The translations under genes and the position numbers were made by a program. The notes beneath the pieces were generated by a model, which was not told the origin of the DNA, searched no databases, and saw nothing but the letters and a program-made list of their open reading frames with translations. A stretch of 56,621 bases of DNA from JBDRED01 sp043820025 [NCBI: Elusimicrobiota bacterium] (GTDB lineage Bacteria; RUG730; JBDRED01): assembly GCA_043820025.1 (NCBI GenBank), contig JBDRED010000025.1:1-56621 (forward strand), read 5' to 3'. Of the stretch, positions 8,811-17,212 are shown piece by piece (position 1 is the first letter of the stretch; every line of letters begins with the position of its first letter).

Positions 8811-9605
8811 ATGAAAATTATTTTTATTGCGGATATTATTGGAAAACCGGGCAGAGCAGTACTGAGTAAAGAATTGCCTCTATTGATTCATGAAGAATGC
8901 CCTGACCTTGTTATTGCAAACGGCGAGAATGCTGCTGCCGGATTTGGCATTACGCCCGATGTCGCAAAGGAACTTTTTGAAAACAAGATAGATGTAATTA
9001 CTCTTGGCAACCATACATGGGATAAAAAAGAAGTTGCTTCATTGCTTGATGATCCCGGAATCGTGCGTCCTGCAAATTATCCTGAAGGCGTCAAAGGAAA
9101 AGGTTATACTATTGTTGAGACAAAGAAAGGCCAAAAGGTTGGGGTGTTAAACTTAATGGGGCGCGTATTCATGAACAGTATTGATTGCCCGTTTAAAAAG
9201 GCAGACGCTGTTATTGAAGAAATTAAGAAGGAAACGCAGTATATTATTGTGGATGTTCATGCTGAGGCTACCTCAGAAAAAAACGCGCTTGGCTGGTATT
9301 TAGACGGAAGAGTAAGCGCTGTTTTGGGCACGCATACGCATGTGCAAACTTCCGACGATAAAATACTTCCGCGAGGGACCGCTTATATAACGGATGTCGG
9401 AATGACCGGTTCGCAGGATTCAGTAATTGGAATAAAAAAAGAAATCATAATAGAAAAATTTCTAAAGCAGGTGCCGATAAAGTATGAAGTAAATGATAAA
9501 AAACTTGTTTTAGAGGGTGTAATTGTTAATATTGATGATAAGTCCGGCAAAGCTGTTTCAATAAAAAGATTACGAAAAGGGGATATGTATGGAAATTCAA
9601 GATAA
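8811..9605 (+). CDS. ymdB: YmdB-family metallophosphoesterase (2',3'-cyclic nucleotide phosphodiesterase type)
   Basis: The 264-residue product starts with the metal-binding motif I-A-D-I-I-G-K-P-G-R (6-15), followed by N-G-E-N-A (about 37-41), T-L-G-N-H-T-W-D (about 64-71), V-D-V-H-A-E (about 148) and G-T-H-T-H-V-Q-T (about 173). These are the metal ligands of the YmdB family, characterised as a cyclic-nucleotide phosphodiesterase that affects RNA turnover and development in Bacillus. An AAGGATG ribosome-binding site precedes it. It overlaps folD by 17 nt. Confidence 0.9.
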   Translation: MKIIFIADIIGKPGRAVLSKELPLLIHEECPDLVIANGENAAAGFGITPDVAKELFENKIDVITLGNHTWDKKEVASLLDDPGIVRPANYPEGVKGKGYTIVETKKGQKVGVLNLMGRVFMNSIDCPFKKADAVIEEIKKETQYIIVDVHAEATSEKNALGWYLDGRVSAVLGTHTHVQTSDDKILPRGTAYITDVGMTGSQDSVIGIKKEIIIEKFLKQVPIKYEVNDKKLVLEGVIVNIDDKSGKAVSIKRLRKGDMYGNSR

Positions 9606-10452
9606 GATCATTAATGGAAATGACCTTGCGGAAAATATTAAGAGTATTCTTGGCGATGAAATTTCAAAAATATCCTCGAAGGCAGGACGTGCTCCGGGCC
9701 TGGCTGTGATTATTGTTGGAAATAATCCTGCTTCAGAAATCTATGTGCGGTTGAAGAAAAAGGACTGTGATGTTTTAGGAATTTACAGCGAGGTATTCGC
9801 GCTTCCGGAAAATACTGCTGAGAAAGATCTCTTAAAATTAATCAGTGATTTAAATATGAATAATAGTATAGACGGTATACTTGTACAGCTTCCATTGCCA
9901 AAACATATAAACACAGATAATGTGCTCGATGCTATTGATCCAATGAAAGATGTAGATTGTTTTCACCCATATAACTTAGGGCTTCTATTCGCAGGCAAGC
10001 CAAGATTTCTTCCTTGTACTCCTGCCGGAGTAATGGAACTTTTAAAATCAAAAAAAATCAATGTGTCAGGCAAGCATGCTGTTGTGATTGGCAGAAGTAA
10101 TATTGTAGGAAAACCATGCGCTTTGCTTCTTCTGAGTGAAAATGCCACAGTCACGATCTGCCATTCAAAAACAAAAAATATAGAAGAAATAGTAAAAAAA
10201 TCCGATATTGTAGTTGCCGCTATTGGAAAGCCCAAATTTATTAACGCTGATATGATTAAGGATGGAGCAGTGGTAATTGATGTGGGAATTAATCGGGTCA
10301 ATGGAAGTGTCGTTGGAGATGTGGATTTTGATTCTGTGATTTCTAAGGCTTCATATATTACTCCGGTGCCAAAAGGCGTTGGCCCTATGACGCGCGCAAT
10401 GCTTATGCAGAACGCTGTTAAAGCGTATAAGACTAGAAATAATATATCATAA
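9589..10452 (+). CDS. folD: Bifunctional methylene-THF dehydrogenase / methenyl-THF cyclohydrolase
   Basis: FolD interconverts 5,10-methylene-, methenyl- and 10-formyl-THF. The 287-residue product has Y-V-R-L-K-K-K (52-58, catalytic Lys56), V-Q-L-P-L-P-K-H (about 101-108), P-C-T-P-A-G-V-M-E-L-L (about 140) and V-V-I-G-R-S-N-I-V-G-K-P (about 165-176) for the nucleotide fold. Length is typical. The start lies inside the end of ymdB. Confidence 0.96.
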   Translation: MEIQDKIINGNDLAENIKSILGDEISKISSKAGRAPGLAVIIVGNNPASEIYVRLKKKDCDVLGIYSEVFALPENTAEKDLLKLISDLNMNNSIDGILVQLPLPKHINTDNVLDAIDPMKDVDCFHPYNLGLLFAGKPRFLPCTPAGVMELLKSKKINVSGKHAVVIGRSNIVGKPCALLLLSENATVTICHSKTKNIEEIVKKSDIVVAAIGKPKFINADMIKDGAVVIDVGINRVNGSVVGDVDFDSVISKASYITPVPKGVGPMTRAMLMQNAVKAYKTRNNIS

Positions 10453-10535
10453 TAAAAAGCGCGTTGAGCGCAGCGCTGACTTAAAGCGAATTAAAAAAAC
10501 GGATATGATCATAATGCGTTATTATTTGAGGTTTT

Positions 10536-11738
10536 ATGTCTGATATTTCGTCTCCAAAGATATTTACAGTATCTGAAATAAATAATATTATTAAAGATTT
10601 TTTAGAAAAGGAATATGGGTCTATCTGGATAGAAGGCGAGCTTTCTAATACAAAGATCTATTCGTCAGGCCATTTATATTTTACTCTTAAAGACAAAGAC
10701 GCGCAAATTAAAGGCGTAATGTTTGGTTTCCATAATAAAAAGCTTCGTTTTAAACCGGATGATGGATTGCGCGTTCTTATTAAAGGAAAGCTGACATGCT
10801 ATGTTGTGGGCGGGCAGTATCAGATAATTTGTGAATACATGGAGCCAAAGGGCGTAGGCGCGCTTCAGCTTGCGTTCGAACAATTGAAGAAAAAACTTAA
10901 GGACGAAGGTTTGTTTGATGCTGAAAGAAAGCAGGCAATACCAATGCTCCCACAGCGGGTAGGTATTGTCACATCGCCTACAGGCGCTGCCATAAGGGAT
11001 ATATTATCAATTATTAACAGGCGTTATGCTAATCTTGAAATAATAATTTATCCTGTGAGGGTGCAGGGCGAGACAGCAAGGTATGAAATTTCTGAAGCAA
11101 TAAAATATTTAAATGAATTTCACTCTAATTTGGATGTGCTTCTCGTTGGAAGAGGAGGCGGCTCTATTGAAGATTTATGGGCATTTAATGAAGAGTTGGT
11201 TGCCAGAGCAATTGCTGATTCAAGGATACCCGTAATTTCGTGCGTAGGGCATGAGGTTGATTTTGTGATATCGGATTTTGTGGCTGATCTTAGGGCATCG
11301 ACACCATCAGCCGCTGCTGAGATGCTGGTAAGCACAAAAGAAGAGCTTGAAGAAAAGATAGCGCATTATTTTAAACGTATCACAAAAGATATGTTATATA
11401 TTTGGCAGCAGGCTGAATCCGAGCTAAATAAGGTTAAATCAAGCAGGATACTTTCAGATCCATACTCGCTGATTACAGAGCTTACTCAAACAAGAGATTA
11501 TTTGTCCGAAAAACTCCACGATCGAATTAATTTGATAATGAAAGATTGCGAACATAAATTACTAATTCTTAAAGAAAAACTTTATGCTATGTCGCCAAAG
11601 GAAATTCTAAAAAAAGGGTATTCAATAGTGGAAAAAATCAAAACAAAGAGAGTTGTAGTTAATAGTGTTGACTTAGAAAAAGATGACGAGATTTTAATAC
11701 AATTTTATAAAGGCGCCGTAATAGGTAAAGTTAAATGA
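10536..11738 (+). CDS. xseA: Exodeoxyribonuclease VII large subunit
   Basis: XseA is the catalytic subunit of ExoVII, which degrades single-stranded DNA. The 400-residue product has the N-terminal OB domain (S-S-G-H-L-Y-F-T-L-K-D), the T-S-P-T-G-A-A-I-R-D-I motif (about 149) and R-G-G-G-S-I-E-D-L-W-A-F-N (about 205-217) of the catalytic domain, then a coiled coil and the C-terminal segment L-K-K-G-Y-S-I-V. GAGG precedes the ATG. A strong stem-loop separates it from xseB. Confidence 0.95.
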   Translation: MSDISSPKIFTVSEINNIIKDFLEKEYGSIWIEGELSNTKIYSSGHLYFTLKDKDAQIKGVMFGFHNKKLRFKPDDGLRVLIKGKLTCYVVGGQYQIICEYMEPKGVGALQLAFEQLKKKLKDEGLFDAERKQAIPMLPQRVGIVTSPTGAAIRDILSIINRRYANLEIIIYPVRVQGETARYEISEAIKYLNEFHSNLDVLLVGRGGGSIEDLWAFNEELVARAIADSRIPVISCVGHEVDFVISDFVADLRASTPSAAAEMLVSTKEELEEKIAHYFKRITKDMLYIWQQAESELNKVKSSRILSDPYSLITELTQTRDYLSEKLHDRINLIMKDCEHKLLILKEKLYAMSPKEILKKGYSIVEKIKTKRVVVNSVDLEKDDEILIQFYKGAVIGKVK

Positions 11739-11739
11739 G

Positions 11740-11775
11740 TTAATGAGTTACTATAATAAACTCATTAAACTTTTT
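11740..11775 (+). terminator. Stem-loop with T-run between xseA and xseB
   Basis: TTAATGAGTT (11740-11749) pairs perfectly with AACTCATTAA (11759-11768) around a 9-base loop, and TTTTT follows at 11771-11775. It begins two bases after the xseA stop. The stem is AT-rich, so it could be an attenuator rather than a full terminator. Confidence 0.5.
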
Positions 11776-11797
11776 AAACTTACTTTCAGGGGGTAAT

Positions 11798-12064
11798 ATG
11801 GTTAAGCAAAAAGATTCAGAAACATTTGAGCAGTCAATAAAGAAATTAGAGGAGATTGTAAATAAACTCGATGCGGGCAATGTAGAACTTGAAAAAGCCG
11901 TAGGCCTCTATGAAGAAGGCGCAAAGCTTTCTGAAAATTGTGTTTCGAAGTTAAATGAAGTTAAGAAGAGAATTGATATTCTTGTGAAGAAACATGGAAA
12001 ATATAGGCTTGAGCCGTTTGATGGAAAAGAAATTTTAGACGAAGAAGAGGAAGATGATGAATAA
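11798..12064 (+). CDS. xseB: Exodeoxyribonuclease VII small subunit
   Basis: The 88-residue product matches XseB: F-E-Q-S-I-K-K-L-E-E-I-V-N-K-L-D-A-G-N-V-E-L (about 9-30) and Y-E-E-G-A-K-L-S-E-N-C, the helical hairpin that binds the XseA coiled coil. An acidic Glu/Asp tail ends it. CAGGGGG upstream is a strong ribosome-binding site. It overlaps ispA by 11 nt, an arrangement common in bacteria. Confidence 0.92.
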   Translation: MVKQKDSETFEQSIKKLEEIVNKLDAGNVELEKAVGLYEEGAKLSENCVSKLNEVKKRIDILVKKHGKYRLEPFDGKEILDEEEEDDE

Positions 12065-12950
12065 TAAATTAAAAACTTTCTTCAAGACAAAGATATCCGT
12101 AATTGACGCGCAGTTGGACAGGTATCTTCCGGGACTTAATACAAAGCCGGCAGCGCTTTCTAAGGCAATACGATATAGCGTATTTAACGGCGGAAAAAGA
12201 TTAAGGCCGATTCTTGTTTTGTTAGGGAATAATATTACAGGCGGAAAAGAGAAAGACGCTTATCCGTGCGCAGTCGCGGTTGAGTTGGTACACGCGTACT
12301 CATTGGTGCATGACGATTTGCCGGCACTTGATAATGACGATTTGCGAAGAGGAAAAGCAACTACGCACAAAAAGTTTGGCGAGGCGGCCGCAATACTTGT
12401 CGGCGACGCGCTATTGACTCGCGCTTTTGAAGTAATATCTGATACTAAGGATCCGAAGGTCTTAAAAAAACTATTGAAAATCCTGTCTTCTGCCGCAGGA
12501 GTTATTGGTATGGTTGGCGGGCAGTTTGTTGATCTTGAATCCGAAGGAAAAGGAGCAAAGTCTGAAGACGCTAAAAATATTTTAAATTATATACACGCAA
12601 ATAAAACAGGCGCTCTGATAAGAGCAAGCCTTATTATGGGCGCGCAGTCATCTAATGCAGATACGAAAAGTATTAACGCTCTTGATAATTATGGTAAATA
12701 TCTTGGACTGATTTTCCAGATAACCGACGACATTTTAGATATAATAGGCAATAAAAAAAAGCTGGGTAAAAGGGGCAGTGACGCTGATAATCAAAAGCTG
12801 ACATATCCTGCTCTACATGGATTAGAGGAATCAAAAAATATGGTTAAGGTATTACAAAAAAAGGCTGACAAGGCATTAGATATATTCCCAAAAATTAAAG
12901 CAGTATTATTAAGAGAACTATTAGACTATGTTGCGAATAGGGAATGTTAA
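12054..12950 (+). CDS. ispA: Farnesyl / short-chain polyprenyl diphosphate synthase
   Basis: This trans-prenyltransferase condenses IPP with allylic diphosphates, probably giving FPP or GPP. The 298-residue product has G-G-K-R-L-R-P (47-53), the first Asp-rich motif D-D-L-P-A-L-D-N-D-D (87-96) followed by L-R-R-G-K, and the second motif D-D-I-L-D (about 225). Chain length cannot be fixed by eye. The second Met (12057) is an equally possible start. Confidence 0.9.
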   Translation: MMNNKLKTFFKTKISVIDAQLDRYLPGLNTKPAALSKAIRYSVFNGGKRLRPILVLLGNNITGGKEKDAYPCAVAVELVHAYSLVHDDLPALDNDDLRRGKATTHKKFGEAAAILVGDALLTRAFEVISDTKDPKVLKKLLKILSSAAGVIGMVGGQFVDLESEGKGAKSEDAKNILNYIHANKTGALIRASLIMGAQSSNADTKSINALDNYGKYLGLIFQITDDILDIIGNKKKLGKRGSDADNQKLTYPALHGLEESKNMVKVLQKKADKALDIFPKIKAVLLRELLDYVANREC

Positions 12951-13055
12951 ATTTTAACGAAGTCTTTTTTTAATGAATTACGCATTTCCGGATAAAGGTG
13001 CGATATTGTATGGAAATGAATTTTAGGTATTTAAAAATATTTTAGGAGGGAATAG

Positions 13056-14381
13056 ATGCTGGAAAGAATTTTTAGAATTAAAGAGCGTGGAAGCGATTTA
13101 AAAACTGAAATATTGGCAGGGTTTACCACATTTGCGACTATGGCGTACATTTTATTTGTGAATCCTGAACTGCTTTCAAAGGGCGGCATGAGTTTTGAAG
13201 GGGTTGTATTAGCAACTGCTCTTTCAGCAATGATAGCCTGCGTAACTATGGGTATATGGGCAAATCTGCCTTTTGCTCTTGCTGCAGGTATGGGTTACAA
13301 TGCTTTTTTTGCGTTTACTGTTTGCGGAGTGATGGGTATATCTTGGCAGACCGCGCTTGGCGCAGTTTTAATCGACGGTGTAATATTTTTAATCATAGCG
13401 CTTCTTCCTATAAGAGATTCAATATTTAAAGGAATACCAATGACAATTAAGCTCGCTGCCAGCGTTGGTATAGGTATTTTTATTGCTTTTATTGGGCTTG
13501 AGCAGTCAAAGGTGATTGTCTCAAATCCGGCTGTATTTGTTGGATTGGGTAATGTAACGTCTCCGGAGGTAATATTAACGATTGCGGGTATTATACTGAT
13601 AGCTGTTTTAGCAGCGAAGAGAATACATGGAGCGTTCTTAATGGGTATTATAATTATTACAATTACAGGCATGTTTTTTAAGTCTTCCGGGGGCAATGCA
13701 ATTACGGCAATGCCAAAAGATATTATCGCTTTGCCGTCATTTAAAGAATTTATGGCTATACTTATGCAGATTGATATTAAAGGAGCGCTGGCATGGAGTA
13801 TGGTGCCTGTGATATTTACATTTACATTCATGGATATATTCGACACAATTGGATCCGTTGCCGGTTTATCGTCTAAGCTGGGTATAATAGATGAAAAAGG
13901 AACCTTCCCAAAAGCAGGCAAGGTGTTAATTATAGACGCGATAGGAACAATAGAGGGAGCTTTATGCGGCACAACGACTGTAACAACATATATTGAAAGC
14001 GCGTCCGGAATATCTGAGGGCGGTAAGACAGGTTTAACAGCGGTTGTAGTGGGAATATTATTTTTAGCGGGTATTTTCTTTATACCGTTTATTAAAATAG
14101 TTCCTCCTCAAGCGACCGGCGCAGTGCTTGTTATTGTCGGGTTTTTGATGATGGAGCCAATATTAAAAATTAATTTTACTGACGTAACTGAAGCTCTTCC
14201 TGCGTTCCTTACTATAATTCTTATGCCGCTCACATATAATATTTCGTACGGATTAATCTTTGGTATGATCTCATACACATTGTTAAAGGTGTTAACAGGA
14301 AGACGTAAAGAGGTTAGCGTGGTTATGTATATTGTGACCATTGTTGCGGCAATGTATTTTGTTATAGGAAAAGGTATGTAA
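13056..14381 (+). CDS. NCS2-family purine (guanine/hypoxanthine or adenine) permease
   Basis: The 441-residue product is a polytopic membrane protein of the AzgA/PbuG branch of NCS2: an N-terminal cytoplasmic stretch, then F-A-T-M-A-Y-I-L-F-V-N-P (about 26-37), G-M-G-Y-N-A-F-F-A-F (about 79) and F-M-D-I-F-D-T-I-G (about 254). These are conserved purine-site segments. Substrate cannot be decided by eye. AGGAGGG lies before the ATG. I looked for a purine riboswitch in 12951-13055 and saw none. apt at 25788 is a possible metabolic partner. Confidence 0.88.
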   Translation: MLERIFRIKERGSDLKTEILAGFTTFATMAYILFVNPELLSKGGMSFEGVVLATALSAMIACVTMGIWANLPFALAAGMGYNAFFAFTVCGVMGISWQTALGAVLIDGVIFLIIALLPIRDSIFKGIPMTIKLAASVGIGIFIAFIGLEQSKVIVSNPAVFVGLGNVTSPEVILTIAGIILIAVLAAKRIHGAFLMGIIIITITGMFFKSSGGNAITAMPKDIIALPSFKEFMAILMQIDIKGALAWSMVPVIFTFTFMDIFDTIGSVAGLSSKLGIIDEKGTFPKAGKVLIIDAIGTIEGALCGTTTVTTYIESASGISEGGKTGLTAVVVGILFLAGIFFIPFIKIVPPQATGAVLVIVGFLMMEPILKINFTDVTEALPAFLTIILMPLTYNISYGLIFGMISYTLLKVLTGRRKEVSVVMYIVTIVAAMYFVIGKGM

Positions 14382-14404
14382 CACGTTATTAGAGGAGGGA
14401 AGAT

Positions 14405-15121
14405 TTGAATATAATAATTGAGAGAATCGTAAATGGTTTTATTTTGGATTTAAATAAACTCAACCGGGGTAACATACATTCAGTGTATGTTTACGGCAGC
14501 GCTGTTGGCAGGGGATATATTCATAAAAGGTCAGATATTAATGTGCTGGTAATTTTAAAGGATATTAACAGCAGTTTTTTAGAAAATAATTCTAAGCTGG
14601 TTAAGAAGTATGCAAAAAAATATAAACTTATTCCTTTGTTTTTGACAGATAGGCATATACAAACATCCCAGGACGTGTTTCCCATGGAATTTACCGAGAT
14701 AAAGGATGCTTACATACTTCTTCATGGAGACGATATTTTAAAAGATTTAAAAATAGATATGGCAAATATCAGACTGCAATGCGAACAATTAATAAAAGGA
14801 CAGCTCATTAGAATTTACCAGATACTGCTCGAGATAGGCAGCAACAAAAGGAAAAAACTGAAATTATTAATAAATTCCATAGGTAATATTGCGCCTGCTT
14901 TACGGGCTATGTTAAGGATTACAGGCAAGACTCCTCCGTCTATAAAAAAGGATATGTTTGATCAGTTTGCAAAGGAATACAATATTGATGCAGGCGCATT
15001 TTTAGAGGTATTGAAAATAAAGGAGTCAAAAGGAAAAGCTGAGGATGTTAATGCGCTTATTACAAATTATATAAAGGCTTTGCAGGATATTGCGGGGGTT
15101 GTTGACGGGCTGCAGGTATGA
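14405..15121 (+). CDS. Nucleotidyltransferase-fold protein
   Basis: The TTG start at 14405 is supported by the strong AGAGGAGGGAAG site just before it. The 238-residue product has the nucleotidyltransferase motif V-Y-G-S-A-V-G-R-G-Y-I-H-K-R-S-D-I-N-V-L-V (about 26-46); the second Asp of the usual D-x-D is replaced by Asn, so activity is uncertain. The C-terminal part is helical, like substrate-binding or HEPN-like regions. The substrate is unknown. ATGA overlap with the next gene implies coupling. Confidence 0.65.
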   Translation: MNIIIERIVNGFILDLNKLNRGNIHSVYVYGSAVGRGYIHKRSDINVLVILKDINSSFLENNSKLVKKYAKKYKLIPLFLTDRHIQTSQDVFPMEFTEIKDAYILLHGDDILKDLKIDMANIRLQCEQLIKGQLIRIYQILLEIGSNKRKKLKLLINSIGNIAPALRAMLRITGKTPPSIKKDMFDQFAKEYNIDAGAFLEVLKIKESKGKAEDVNALITNYIKALQDIAGVVDGLQV

Positions 15122-15861
15122 TTAAAAAAATACTTTTATCACTATTGCTGAGTTTTGGGATTTTCTCAGGCGCGCTTTATACTGCGCCTAATCCGGATAG
15201 CTATATAGTTGATGACGCCGGGTTAATAAACAGCGAGGATAAGATTTTTTTGAATCAATTAATAACGGAGCTAAAAACAAAAAGCGGCGCTGAGGCTGCT
15301 GTAGTTACAATAAATTCGCTGGAAGGCAATTCTATTGAGGGTTATACTGTAGATCTTTTTGAAAAATGGGGTATTGGTAAGAAAGGCGAGGATAATGGGA
15401 TACTTTTGCTTATTGCTCTACAGGAGAGACGTATACGCATTGAGGTTGGTTATGGCCTGGAGGGTGTGATAACTGACGGAACTGCAGGCGAGATTATCAG
15501 AGATATTATATCGCCGCTTTTCAGGTCAGGAGAAACTTCTAAAGGTGTGGTTTATGGCGTAATTGCTATTGTGGATAAAATCGCAAAGTATTATAATATA
15601 GAACTACAGAGTTTATCCGGCGTTGATGTTCAAAAGGTTGGGGCAGATAATAAAGGGAATAGTATAGGGTCATTTATTTTTATAATACTGTTCTTTTTGT
15701 TTTTTGGTTTTAGGATATTTTTTATTCCATTTCTGTTTGGCGGCCGCGGATTTTGGGGTGGCGGCGGAGGAGGTTTCGGAGGGGGAGGATTTGGCGGAGG
15801 AGGTTTCGGAGGATTTGGCGGCGGGTCCGGCGGCGGCGGCGGCGCTAGCGGCGGCTGGTAA
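15118..15861 (+). CDS. TPM-domain protein (YgcG family) with Gly-rich tail
   Basis: The 247-residue product has a signal peptide (1-22), a TPM domain (about 28-165: Y-I-V-D-D-A-G-L-I-N, then W-G-I-G-K-K-G-E-D-N-G-I-L-L-L, and R-I-E-V-G-Y-G-L-E-G), one membrane segment (about 183-205) and a tail almost wholly Gly/Phe/Ser ending in G-G-W. TPM domains bind phosphate or metal and are implicated in membrane or photosystem maintenance. It is followed by a LemA protein; TPM and LemA genes commonly neighbour each other, suggesting a shared envelope role. Confidence 0.85.
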   Translation: MIKKILLSLLLSFGIFSGALYTAPNPDSYIVDDAGLINSEDKIFLNQLITELKTKSGAEAAVVTINSLEGNSIEGYTVDLFEKWGIGKKGEDNGILLLIALQERRIRIEVGYGLEGVITDGTAGEIIRDIISPLFRSGETSKGVVYGVIAIVDKIAKYYNIELQSLSGVDVQKVGADNKGNSIGSFIFIILFFLFFGFRIFFIPFLFGGRGFWGGGGGGFGGGGFGGGGFGGFGGGSGGGGGASGGW

Positions 15862-15913
15862 ATAGTAAAATAGAGAAAATATTTTCAAATAAAATTTTCG
15901 TAGGAGGAAAAGT

Positions 15914-16480
15914 ATGAAAAAATTAGTTATTATTTTGGCAGCTCTTCTGGTAGTTGGAATAATGTTTATAGGCTGGTATATTAATGGACTTAATAGGATT
16001 GTGCGAATGCACGAAACTGTTAAAGAGTCATGGGCAGAGATTGATAATCAATTAAAAAGGCGGTCAGATCTTATTCCAAATCTTGTTAATACCGTAAAAG
16101 GTTATGCCGGCCACGAAAAAGAAGTTTTTACTCATATTGCTGACGCAAGAGCGAAATTAGCAGGCGCGCAGACCATTAAACAGAAGATTGACGCGTCTAA
16201 CCGGCTTGAAAGCGCGTTATCAAGGCTTTTAGTTATAGTTGAAAGGTATCCTGATTTAAAGGCGAATATATCTTTTCAGCGTTTAATGGATGAACTTTCC
16301 GGAACCGAGAACAGAATTGCTGTTGCTCGTATGCGTTATAACAGGGAAGTAAAAACTTTTAATGCGCATATACGCGAGGTAATTGGAGGGTTCTTTGCCA
16401 GAAGGCGTGGACTGACTGAACCTTTTGAATATTTCGAAATTGCAGAATCTGATAAGGCTGTTCCTGAGGTTAAGTTTTAA
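15914..16480 (+). CDS. LemA family protein
   Basis: The 188-residue product has an N-terminal membrane helix (4-24) and the LemA core N-G-L-N-R-I-V-R-M-H-E, V-K-E-S-W-A-E-I-D-N-Q-L-K-R-R-S-D-L-I-P-N-L-V-N (about 40-63) and L-M-D-E-L-S-G-T-E-N-R-I-A-V-A-R (about 119-134). The function is not established in bacteria. AGGAGGA precedes the ATG. An intrinsic terminator follows. Confidence 0.92.
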   Translation: MKKLVIILAALLVVGIMFIGWYINGLNRIVRMHETVKESWAEIDNQLKRRSDLIPNLVNTVKGYAGHEKEVFTHIADARAKLAGAQTIKQKIDASNRLESALSRLLVIVERYPDLKANISFQRLMDELSGTENRIAVARMRYNREVKTFNAHIREVIGGFFARRRGLTEPFEYFEIAESDKAVPEVKF

Positions 16481-16507
16481 TAAATTATTTTACTTGCTGA
16501 GTTGCGC

Positions 16508-16535
16508 AAAAACTATTGATATTAGTAGTTTTTTT
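16508..16535 (+). terminator. Rho-independent terminator after lemA
   Basis: AAAAACTA (16508-16515) pairs with TAGTTTTT (16526-16533), and the T-run continues to 16535. The stem is AT-rich but well placed, 28 bp after the stop and just before the next promoter. Confidence 0.55.
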
Positions 16536-16541
16536 GATTTC

Positions 16542-16570
16542 TTGACCCGTATAGTTATTTTTAGTAAAAT
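16542..16570 (+). promoter_or_regulatory. Strong sigma-70 promoter for tRNA-Arg(ACG)-tadA
   Basis: TTGACC (16542-16547), a 17-bp spacer and TAAAAT (16565-16570) precede the tRNA. The expected start near 16577 leaves a leader of about 13 nt before the mature 5' end. No terminator is visible between the tRNA and tadA. Confidence 0.75.
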
Positions 16571-16589
16571 CAAAAAATCTATTTTTTAT

Positions 16590-16663
16590 GCGCTCGTAGC
16601 TCAGCTGGATAGAGTAACTGACTACGAATCAGTAGGTCGGGCGTTCGAATCGCCCCGAGCGCA
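16590..16663 (+). tRNA. tRNA-Arg (anticodon ACG)
   Basis: Acceptor GCGCTCG (16590-16596) pairs with CGAGCGC (16656-16662), with discriminator A at 16663. The anticodon stem ACTGA/TCAGT encloses CTACGAA, giving ACG. The T-arm has GTTCGAATC. CCA is not encoded. In bacteria this is the substrate whose A34 is deaminated to inosine by TadA, whose gene follows. Confidence 0.96.
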
Positions 16664-16704
16664 TATTATTGTTGTGTGCTGCGCGTCGTGGGAATAGCGT
16701 GATT

Positions 16705-17160
16705 ATGGGAAATGATATGCATGAGTTTTTTATGAGGGAGGCTTTGAAGGAAGCCGAAAAGGCGTATAAAAAGGGAGAAGTCCCTATAGGCGCTGTTCTT
16801 GTGAAGGATGGACAAATTATTGCCAGAGCGCATAATGAGTCAATTTTAAAGAATGACCCGACAGCGCATGCTGAAATACAGGCGCTAAGAAAATCCGGAA
16901 AGAAACTGAAAAATTATCGTTTGAATGATGCGATTTTGTATGTTACAATTGAGCCATGTCCAATGTGCGCCGGCGCTTTGGTTTGGGCGCGGATAAAAAA
17001 AGTAGTTTTTGGCGCTGTTGATAAAAGGGCCGGAAGCTGTGGTACAATCTTTTCAATTGTAGATGATAAAAATCTTAATCATTGTGTAGAAGTAGTCAGC
17101 GGAGTTTGCGAGAGCGCATGCAAAGAGCTCATGCGAAAGTTTTTTAAAGAAAGAAGATAA
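16705..17160 (+). CDS. tadA: tRNA-specific adenosine deaminase
   Basis: TadA converts A34 to inosine in tRNA-Arg(ACG). The product (151 residues from 16705) has the cytidine-deaminase zinc site H-A-E (His55, Glu57) and P-C-P-M-C (Cys85, Cys88), plus A-R-I-K-K-V-V-F-G-A. The frame is open back into the region next to the tRNA, so the start must be the ATG at 16705 or, better spaced from GGGA, the ATG at 16717. Its substrate tRNA gene ends 41 bp upstream. Confidence 0.94.
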   Translation: MGNDMHEFFMREALKEAEKAYKKGEVPIGAVLVKDGQIIARAHNESILKNDPTAHAEIQALRKSGKKLKNYRLNDAILYVTIEPCPMCAGALVWARIKKVVFGAVDKRAGSCGTIFSIVDDKNLNHCVEVVSGVCESACKELMRKFFKERR

Positions 17161-17212
17161 TGTTACGTCTTATTGCCGGGTAAAAATACGAACTTTTATT
17201 TTGGGGGAAATA

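Noticed and set aside
12951-13055. Purine riboswitch upstream of the NCS2 permease
   Set aside because: I looked for the conserved paired core and loop motifs and did not find them; the gap is too short and AT-rich.
13295-13972. Minus-strand 225-codon frame inside the permease gene
   Set aside because: It is an antisense shadow of a hydrophobic membrane protein (Ile/Pro/Thr-rich), without ribosome-binding site or family match.
16425-16697. Plus-strand 90-codon frame over the end of lemA and tRNA-Arg
   Set aside because: Its middle is the translated tRNA sequence and its first part is lemA in another frame.
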